DNA from: Nitrosospira sp. Nl5
Lineage (GTDB): Bacteria; Pseudomonadota; Gammaproteobacteria; Burkholderiales; Nitrosomonadaceae
Length of the DNA: 64,000 bases
Direction of reading: 5' to 3'
Assembly (NCBI RefSeq): GCF_900102495.1
Contig: NZ_FMVQ01000008.1
Span: 1-64,000, forward strand
Shown here: piece after piece, positions 58,330 to 64,000 of the stretch
Numbering within the stretch: position 1 is the stretch's first letter
Layout of the letters: each line of letters opens with the position of its first letter
The notes under the pieces: model-generated
Seen by the model: the letters and a program-made list of their open reading frames with translations, nothing else
What the model was told of the DNA's origin: nothing
Database searches by the model: none
Translations under genes and position numbers: made by a program

Positions 58330-58893
58330 ATGCTGTTGATGATCGACAATTACGATTCCTTCACCTATAACCTGGTGCAATATTTTGGCGAACTGGGTGA
58401 GGAAGTGGTCGTGTTTCGCAATGACGAAATTACTCCGGATGAAATTGCGCAGCTAAAGCCCCGACGAATCGTCATTTCACCCGGCCCTTGCACGCCCAGC
58501 AAAGCGGGTATATCGATACCGTTGATTGAGCGCTACAATAGCCGCATTCCTATATTGGGCGTATGCCTGGGCCACCAGAGCATAGGGCAGGCTTTCGGCG
58601 GCAAGATCGTTCACGCCAAACAAGTCATGCACGGCAAGACTTCGCCCATCTTTCATCAAGGCGCGGGCATGTTTCGAGGCTTGCCAAATCCATTCACGGC
58701 AATTCGTTATCATTCGCTTGTCATTGAGCGTGAGAGCCTTCCGGATTGTCTGGAAATCACCGCCTGGACGGAGGATGGCGAAATCATGGGTGTGCGCCAT
58801 AAAACCCTCGCGGTCGAAGGTGTGCAGTTTCATCCGGAGTCCATTCTGACCGAGCACGGACACAAGTTGCTGGAAAGCTTCCTGAATCAGTGA
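58330..58893 (+). CDS. trpG: anthranilate synthase component II (glutamine amidotransferase)
   Basis: A 187-residue amidotransferase that supplies ammonia from glutamine to TrpE for anthranilate, and in many bacteria also to PabB. The class I triad is visible: Cys in [16 protein letters not shown] near residue 79, and His and Glu in VQFHPESIL near residues 170-172. The N-terminus [19 protein letters not shown] is typical. It starts the trpG-trpD-trpC run. trpE is not next to it; upstream lies the divergent lexA cassette. If the genome lacks pabB, its dual role would not be needed, given the CADD genes. Confidence 0.94.
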   Translation: MLLMIDNYDSFTYNLVQYFGELGEEVVVFRNDEITPDEIAQLKPRRIVISPGPCTPSKAGISIPLIERYNSRIPILGVCLGHQSIGQAFGGKIVHAKQVMHGKTSPIFHQGAGMFRGLPNPFTAIRYHSLVIERESLPDCLEITAWTEDGEIMGVRHKTLAVEGVQFHPESILTEHGHKLLESFLNQ

Positions 58894-58952
58894 AGCCTGC
58901 CTGATGCGCGGACATACCCAAAAAGGAAATTATCATTAAGCCGCAGGAAGCG

Positions 58953-59978
58953 TTGGCCCGTATCATCGAGCATCGCGAGATCTTTCACGACGAAATGCTC
59001 TCGCTCATGCGCCAGATCATGAGCGGAGAGATGCCCCCGGCGCTCATCGCCGCTATTGTCACCGGACTTCGGGTAAAAAAGGAAACTATCGGCGAAATCG
59101 CCGCCGCCGCACAAGTGATGCGTGAATTTGCCACTCGCGTGGAGGTGGCGGATCATCGGCATCTTGTGGATACATGCGGGACTGGAGGGGATGCCGCGCA
59201 TACTTTCAATATTTCCACTACCGCCGCTTTTGTTGCCGCGGCTGCAGGGGCGCGAGTCGCCAAGCATGGAGGCCGCTCCGTATCCAGCAAATCGGGAAGC
59301 GCCGATGTGCTTGAAGCCCTCGGCGTCAACCTTAACCAGACGCCCCCGCAAGTTGCGGAAAACATAAGGCAAATCGGCCTCGGTTTCATGTTCGCGCCCA
59401 ATTTTCATAGCGCCATGAAACATGCCGCTCCAGTGCGGCGCGATCTCGGCGTACGTACCCTGTTCAATATCCTGGGACCGCTGACCAATCCCGCTGGAGC
59501 GAAGAATCAGGTACTGGGCGTATTTCACCCAGATCTTGTCGGCATCCTCGCCCGCGTGCTGCAGCGCCTGGGCAGCCATCATGTAATGGTGGTCCATGGC
59601 AGGAATGGGCAGGGAGGGCTGGACGAAATCACCATTGCGGGTGAAACCTGGATTGGCGAGCTCAGGCACGGCGAGGTGTCGGAATACGCCGTTAAACCGG
59701 AGGATTTCGGTATGAAGACGGCTGCGATCGAAACGATACAAGTGCAAGACAGCATGCAATCCAGGGAGATGCTGCTGTCGGTGCTGGATAATCAGCCGAG
59801 CCCCGCGCTGGATGTCGTGCTGCTTAACGCAGGGGCGGCGATCTATGTTGCAGGAGTGGCGGAATCACTGGAGCAGGGTCTGGAAAAGGCCCGTGTGGCG
59901 ATAGAAAGCGGTGCAGCCAGGGTAAAGTTGCGTGAACTGGCCGAATTCTCAAATCGGGATAGCATTCCCCTGGTTTAA
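58953..59978 (+). CDS. trpD: anthranilate phosphoribosyltransferase
   Basis: A 341-residue (from this start) enzyme that joins anthranilate to PRPP. The PRPP site is [18 protein letters not shown], and [21 protein letters not shown] and [11 protein letters not shown] are present. The first canonical start in the frame is TTG within the conserved [17 protein letters not shown]. Family N-termini are a few residues longer (MI-PQEAL); here that position reads ATC-ATT-AAG-CCG, so translation may begin at ATT 58935, where AAGGAA stands at good spacing. The 3' neighbour trpC starts 3 bases after its stop. Confidence 0.95.
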   Translation: MARIIEHREIFHDEMLSLMRQIMSGEMPPALIAAIVTGLRVKKETIGEIAAAAQVMREFATRVEVADHRHLVDTCGTGGDAAHTFNISTTAAFVAAAAGARVAKHGGRSVSSKSGSADVLEALGVNLNQTPPQVAENIRQIGLGFMFAPNFHSAMKHAAPVRRDLGVRTLFNILGPLTNPAGAKNQVLGVFHPDLVGILARVLQRLGSHHVMVVHGRNGQGGLDEITIAGETWIGELRHGEVSEYAVKPEDFGMKTAAIETIQVQDSMQSREMLLSVLDNQPSPALDVVLLNAGAAIYVAGVAESLEQGLEKARVAIESGAARVKLRELAEFSNRDSIPLV

Positions 59979-59981
59979 CCG

Positions 59982-60815
59982 ATGTCCAATATTCTGCAAG
60001 AGATTCTGAGCGTCAAGGTACAGGAAATTGCCGCGGCAAAGGCAGCCAAGCCCTCGTCCGCAATGCGTCAAGAAGCGGAAGCGGCAGCGCCGCCCCGTGA
60101 TTTCACGGGAGCAATCCGCGATAAAATCGGTGCCGGCCTGCCCGCAGTCATTGCGGAAATCAAGAAAGCCAGTCCCAGCAGGGGCGTGTTGCGCGAGCGT
60201 TTCGATTCCGCGGCGATCGCGGCCAGTTATGCGCTGCATGGGGCGGCCTGCCTGTCGGTATTGACTGACGCACAATTTTTTGGCGGCAGCGCGGAATATC
60301 TCCGACAGGCCCGGGCCGCGTGCGAATTGCCGGTGCTGCGCAAGGATTTCATGCTGGACGAATACCAGGTGTTCGAGGCCCGCGCGATGGGAGCAGACTG
60401 CATTCTGATCATTGTCGCGGCGTTTTGCATGTCTTCATACTTGGCCGGAGAGCGTCAGGGAGAGGAGGAAGCGGTTGCGAGAATGCATAGGCTCGAAACG
60501 CTCGCACATGCGTTGGGCATGGCCGCGCTGGTGGAAGTTCACGATGGCGCCGAGCTGGAACTTGCGTTGCAATTAAATTCCCCACTGATCGGCATCAACA
60601 ACCGCAACCTGCGCACTTTCGAAACAAGCCTGGACACCACGCTGCAATTGCTCGACCGTATTGCGCCATCACGCATTGTGATTACTGAAAGCGGCATCCT
60701 CACACCTGCCAATGTCGCGCTGATGAGTGATCATCAGGTCCACGCCTTCCTGGTCGGTGAAGCCTTTATGCGTGCCGATAACCCGGGAGAGGAGCTGACG
60801 CGATTGTTCGGGTAG
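59982..60815 (+). CDS. trpC: indole-3-glycerol-phosphate synthase
   Basis: A 277-residue TIM-barrel enzyme that closes the indole ring from CdRP. Catalytic regions are [63 protein letters not shown] and ITESGIL. A stretch of about 15 residues, [18 protein letters not shown], follows [10 protein letters not shown]; most relatives have a shorter loop there, so it seems to be an insertion. It ends the trp run; no trpB, trpA or trpF follow. Confidence 0.95.
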   Translation: MSNILQEILSVKVQEIAAAKAAKPSSAMRQEAEAAAPPRDFTGAIRDKIGAGLPAVIAEIKKASPSRGVLRERFDSAAIAASYALHGAACLSVLTDAQFFGGSAEYLRQARAACELPVLRKDFMLDEYQVFEARAMGADCILIIVAAFCMSSYLAGERQGEEEAVARMHRLETLAHALGMAALVEVHDGAELELALQLNSPLIGINNRNLRTFETSLDTTLQLLDRIAPSRIVITESGILTPANVALMSDHQVHAFLVGEAFMRADNPGEELTRLFG

Positions 60816-61076
60816 CCCCCGCGTCGTCCGTACTGCTCGCGGTCTTGATATTTAAATCCGCTGTGAATCGCTGCTCAAACGATTTTGTTGCAAAAAAGCA
60901 ACACAAGCTTCTTGCATATTCTGAAAGTAACTTGATTTCCTTGCTACGCGTTGCCGCGTTAGGCACAATCTCTCAACCTTCTCACTTTGAGAGGTCCAAA
61001 GCAGCGGGACGCACTCCACCGAAAATAGGGTCGGTGAGATGGCTCCACCGTTTCAACTTTAAAGGAGATTTTCCAA

Positions 61077-62339
61077 ATGAAAAAGAAACTGATTGCACTG
61101 GCTGTCGCCGGGGCACTCGCGGCCCCAGTGGTTGCATCCGCGCAGGGGACAAACGTCACGATTTTTGGTAGGGCCCAAGCGGAATACAGCCTTGTCGATT
61201 TTTCAGGCCAGCCAAGCCAGGGAGCGCTTCAGGACAATTCCCGCTCGTCACGTTGGGGTCTGCATATCACCGAAGATCTCGGCAATGGGCTCAAAGCGAA
61301 CGCCCGCCTGGAAATGGGCTTGAACATGGGTTCCGGTTCAGCCACGACTCCTCGTGAGCAGTGGGTTGGTCTCTCCAGCAATAACTGGGGCGATGTCAAG
61401 TTCGGCCGCGTCCAGTCTCCGTTCAAGGACTTTGCCGGCGGTATGACGATTGATCCATTTGCCTACACCACCCTGCAAGCCAACGGTGCCGGCGGCACAA
61501 TGTCGGGCGGCGCTAACGGCATGGGTTCAGGCGCAAACGGTTTTGTCAACAGCGCTATCCGTTTTGACTCGGCGACCGTGGAAGGCTTCTCCTTCGCCGC
61601 TTTGCTGATGCCCGGTGACGCGAATAGTCTCGATCCTCAACTGACCAATTCTGGAATTGGGGGCGTTTCCGGCAGCTTTATGCCGAGTGGCTTGGGTAAT
61701 CAGGGCAATACCGGCGGTAGAAACGGCGAATTCGACGGCCAGGCGGCTGCCAAATACCACGCTGATTTCATGGGCATGGGAATTGATGTATTCGGCGGTT
61801 ATTCCAGGGACAACGCCAATAATTTCCAGAAGGGTCTTGGCCTCCAAACCGAAGAAGTTTGGCGTGTCGGTGCTTCCTGGGCCTATGAGAACTTCAAGCT
61901 CAGCGGCCAATATGAGGACATCAACAATGCTATCGGTTCTGCGACCTGTACCACCGCCGCATCTTTGACCGCCAACCCGCTGGACGTCGGCACCGCCACA
62001 GGGCAGTGTAATTCCGCAATGAATGCCGGCGCCGATGGCAATATCTGGCATGCAGGCGGGCAATACAAGTGGGGCAGTACCACGCTTGTGGCGCAAGGGG
62101 GTATGACTAACGCGCATGCGGGTGGTATTAATGCCGCCGGCGCACGCAACGTCGATAGCTTCACGGTGGGTGCTATTCACAACCTGAGCAAGCGTACCAG
62201 CCTTTTTGGTGGCTACCAGCATGTCTATGTTGATAACCCAAATGCCGGAGCTGCGAATAACGTAGGTGCCATTGTTGCACCCACTTATGCAACGGGTAAT
62301 CGTGCCACCTACACGATTGGTGTCCGTCACAACTTTTAA
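61077..62339 (+). CDS. outer-membrane porin (Gram-negative porin, betaproteobacterial type)
   Basis: A 420-residue trimeric-type porin with a signal peptide (MKKKLIALAVAGALAAPVVA, cleavage after SAQ), the barrel start VTIFGRAQAEYSLV, and RWGLHITEDLGNGLKANARL. EQWVGLSSNNWGDVKFGR is a hallmark of this family, and it ends in the C-terminal aromatic GVRHNF needed for assembly. Loops are rich in Gly, Asn and Ala. AAAGGAGA lies a few bases upstream of the ATG. It stands alone with a strong terminator, which suggests high expression. Confidence 0.95.
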   Translation: MKKKLIALAVAGALAAPVVASAQGTNVTIFGRAQAEYSLVDFSGQPSQGALQDNSRSSRWGLHITEDLGNGLKANARLEMGLNMGSGSATTPREQWVGLSSNNWGDVKFGRVQSPFKDFAGGMTIDPFAYTTLQANGAGGTMSGGANGMGSGANGFVNSAIRFDSATVEGFSFAALLMPGDANSLDPQLTNSGIGGVSGSFMPSGLGNQGNTGGRNGEFDGQAAAKYHADFMGMGIDVFGGYSRDNANNFQKGLGLQTEEVWRVGASWAYENFKLSGQYEDINNAIGSATCTTAASLTANPLDVGTATGQCNSAMNAGADGNIWHAGGQYKWGSTTLVAQGGMTNAHAGGINAAGARNVDSFTVGAIHNLSKRTSLFGGYQHVYVDNPNAGAANNVGAIVAPTYATGNRATYTIGVRHNF

Positions 62340-62356
62340 TCGAGTTAATCAGTTGA

Positions 62357-62385
62357 AATGGGGCGCTCCGGCGCCCCATTTTTTT
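62357..62385 (+). terminator. strong rho-independent terminator after the porin
   Basis: AATGGGGCGC and GCGCCCCATT form a perfect 10-bp GC-rich stem with a TCCG loop followed by TTTTT. It lies 17 bases after the porin stop. Confidence 0.93.
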
Positions 62386-62824
62386 GCCGTCTTCCACACT
62401 ATAAGCCCGATGTCTGAATTCGCCACTAGATTCTGGCATCACTTGAATTTGCCCGATAGAGCAGGCTGATAAAAAGTGGAAGTTGGGCGGCACAAGAAGC
62501 GCACTGTGGATCATGGCGGCCAATTGGAAATACGTGAAAAAATGAACTGGAAAGTAGCTCCTCAAGTGTCGAATTCAATATGAATTCCTGGATTAAAGCC
62601 GGTGTATTAACCCTGAAACGGCTGTGTGTTTAGTTTATAAAACATACGTGCTAATATACTGACGCAATAAAATGTCATAAGAAGAAGAAAAAAATAGGGA
62701 GGTGATATGGAAGCCGTATTGCATCGTAAGAAGCTTTCGTGAGCTTCAAAATAACAGGAAAATCAGTGCGGTTATTTTGTATGGCTATCAATTAGTTTAT
62801 TGAGGTTTTTTGGAGGATTTGCTC
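62386..62824. other. leader region upstream of hpnH
   Basis: A 440-base gap without a supportable gene. It becomes AT-rich towards hpnH. TATACT at 62655-62660 could be a -10 element, with no clear -35. GAAGCTTTCGTGAGCTTC near 62730 can form a small hairpin in the leader. Ribosome site GGAGG precedes hpnH. Confidence 0.35.
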
Positions 62825-63934
62825 ATGGGAGTTCCGTTGCGTCAACAGATTGCTGTAGGCAGCTATCTGATCAAGCAAAAGTTGAAAGGAGTAAAAAAAT
62901 ATCCTTTGGTTCTGATGCTGGAGCCTCTGTTCCGTTGTAATTTGGCCTGTGCGGGCTGTGGCAAAATTGATTACCCTGATGACGTCCTTGATCAGCGTCT
63001 TTCGTTTGAACAATGCATGCAGGCTGTCGACGAGTGCGATGCACCGATGGTATCGATTCCCGGTGGCGAACCGCTGATACACAAGGAAATGCCGCAAATC
63101 ATTGCAGGCATTATTGCCCGGAAGAAGTATGTGTATTTGTGTACGAATGCGCTTCTGCTGAAAAAGAAGATAAACGACTATTCGCCATCTCCTTATCTGA
63201 CCTTCTCTATTCATCTGGATGGCATGAAGGAAAGGCATGACGCCTCGGTTTGCCAGGATGGGGTTTTTGATCGGGCAGTTGAGGCAATAAAGTTGTGCGT
63301 GGAAAGAGGGTTCAGGGTCACCGTAAATTGCACGCTATTTCAGGGCGAAACCCCGGCGGATGTTGCCGAATTCCTGGATTATGCGATGGAACTGGGCATC
63401 GAGGGCGCAACTATCGCGCCGGGGTTCAGCTATGAACGTGCTCCCAAGCAGGACATCTTTATTAAAGGACAGGATACCAAGAAGTTATTCCGCGGTATTT
63501 TTGACATCGGCAAGACGCGCAACTGGAAACTGAATCATTCCAAGCTTTATCTTGATTTTCTCGCAGGCAATCAGGACTATGAGTGCACCCCGTGGGGTAA
63601 CCCGACGCGTAACATATTTGGCTGGCAAAAACCCTGCTATTTATTACCGGATGAAGGTTACGCAACAAGCTTTCAGGAACTCCTGAATGATACGCCCTGG
63701 GAAAAATACGGTAACAGCAGCAATCCCAAGTGCGCCCAATGCATGGCCCATTGTGGTTATGAGGCAACCGCCGTTGAGGATACGTTGCAGCATCCGCTGA
63801 AAGCATTGCTAGCCTCTTTCAGGGGTCCCAGAACGACTGGCCCAATGGTCGCCGAGCCCACGCCTAAATGGGTGACAGAAGAACTGAAAGCTCGAAAAAC
63901 AATTGGTGGGATTCCTGTCAAAGCCGAGCGATAA
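62825..63934 (+). CDS. hpnH: adenosyl-hopene transferase HpnH (radical SAM)
   Basis: A 369-residue radical SAM enzyme that joins the adenosyl radical to diploptene, giving adenosylhopane, the first step towards extended bacteriohopanepolyols. The cluster motif CxxxCxxC is in FRCNLACAGCGKIDYP near residues 40-50, and SIPGGEPLIHKEM and TFSIHLDGMKERHD are typical. A C-terminal CAQCMAHCGYEATA cluster region is present. GGAGG lies 9 bases before the ATG beginning MGVPLRQQI; an ATG 15 bases upstream is less likely. Hopanoids stiffen membranes. Other hpn genes may follow beyond the window. Confidence 0.95.
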   Translation: MGVPLRQQIAVGSYLIKQKLKGVKKYPLVLMLEPLFRCNLACAGCGKIDYPDDVLDQRLSFEQCMQAVDECDAPMVSIPGGEPLIHKEMPQIIAGIIARKKYVYLCTNALLLKKKINDYSPSPYLTFSIHLDGMKERHDASVCQDGVFDRAVEAIKLCVERGFRVTVNCTLFQGETPADVAEFLDYAMELGIEGATIAPGFSYERAPKQDIFIKGQDTKKLFRGIFDIGKTRNWKLNHSKLYLDFLAGNQDYECTPWGNPTRNIFGWQKPCYLLPDEGYATSFQELLNDTPWEKYGNSSNPKCAQCMAHCGYEATAVEDTLQHPLKALLASFRGPRTTGPMVAEPTPKWVTEELKARKTIGGIPVKAER

Positions 63935-64000
63935 ACGGCACCTGCAATGACGCGCATTCAAAGTACGCCCGGCTAGCTGTGCACGGGTCTTGATGGCAAG

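Overview
The window is a bacterial chromosome segment that reads as a betaproteobacterial ammonia oxidiser of the Nitrosomonadaceae, most like Nitrosospira. This is an inference from gene content and protein character: CADD-type p-aminobenzoate synthase genes, the PEP-CTERM/EpsA pair, a diheme cytochrome c4, HpnH, a ubiC-ubiA-ubiD operon and a typical betaproteobacterial porin. No marker gene in the window proves the genus. Most of the sequence is core metabolism in compact operons with many 4-base ATGA or GTGA overlaps, broken by a few accessory stretches.

Left part (1-20 kb): a truncated gene end, an unknown membrane protein, rhlE, a cobalamin adenosyltransferase, and the leftward ribF-ileS-lspA cluster. 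Then comes tRNA-Phe(GAA), with the decayed C-terminal end of a tyrosine integrase only 11 bases beyond it, a decayed DUF262 gene, a PepSY membrane protein and a Fur-box-preceded TonB-dependent siderophore receptor. This looks like an old integration site with iron-uptake cargo. A leftward treZ-debranching enzyme pair, a decayed IS5-type transposase, a PEP-CTERM protein and the convergent LuxR-type regulator EpsA follow.

Middle part (20-38 kb): the hemA-prfA-prmC-grxD run, a YqaA-type membrane protein, then the most distinctive locus. Two CADD/PqqC-family genes share a 775-base block with no difference and flank divergent metR and metE. The block starts on the last sense codon and stop codon of metE. 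A perfect TGAA-N5-TTCA MetR site lies between metR and metE. Every expected metal ligand, and the tyrosine and lysine implicated in self-sacrificing pABA formation, are present in both copies. After this come glnD, map, a SPOR-like protein, cytochrome c4 and the thiD-thiE-hemL operon.

Right part (38-64 kb): rubredoxin-gloA, an MscS channel, rsmB-PLD, purM-purN-DUF3108, hda-HAD, an orphan FecCD permease and ubiC-ubiA-ubiD. An accessory block between ubiD and trpG holds an AT-rich DUF262-HNH nuclease-like gene and a lexA-imuA-imuB-dnaE2 mutagenesis cassette. The cassette promoter carries two AGAACAATTGTTCT-type palindromes 22 bases apart, one in the -35/-10 spacer and one over the start site; this differs from the classical CTG-N8-CAG SOS box. 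The window ends with trpG-trpD-trpC (no trpE), a porin with a strong terminator, and hpnH of hopanoid synthesis.
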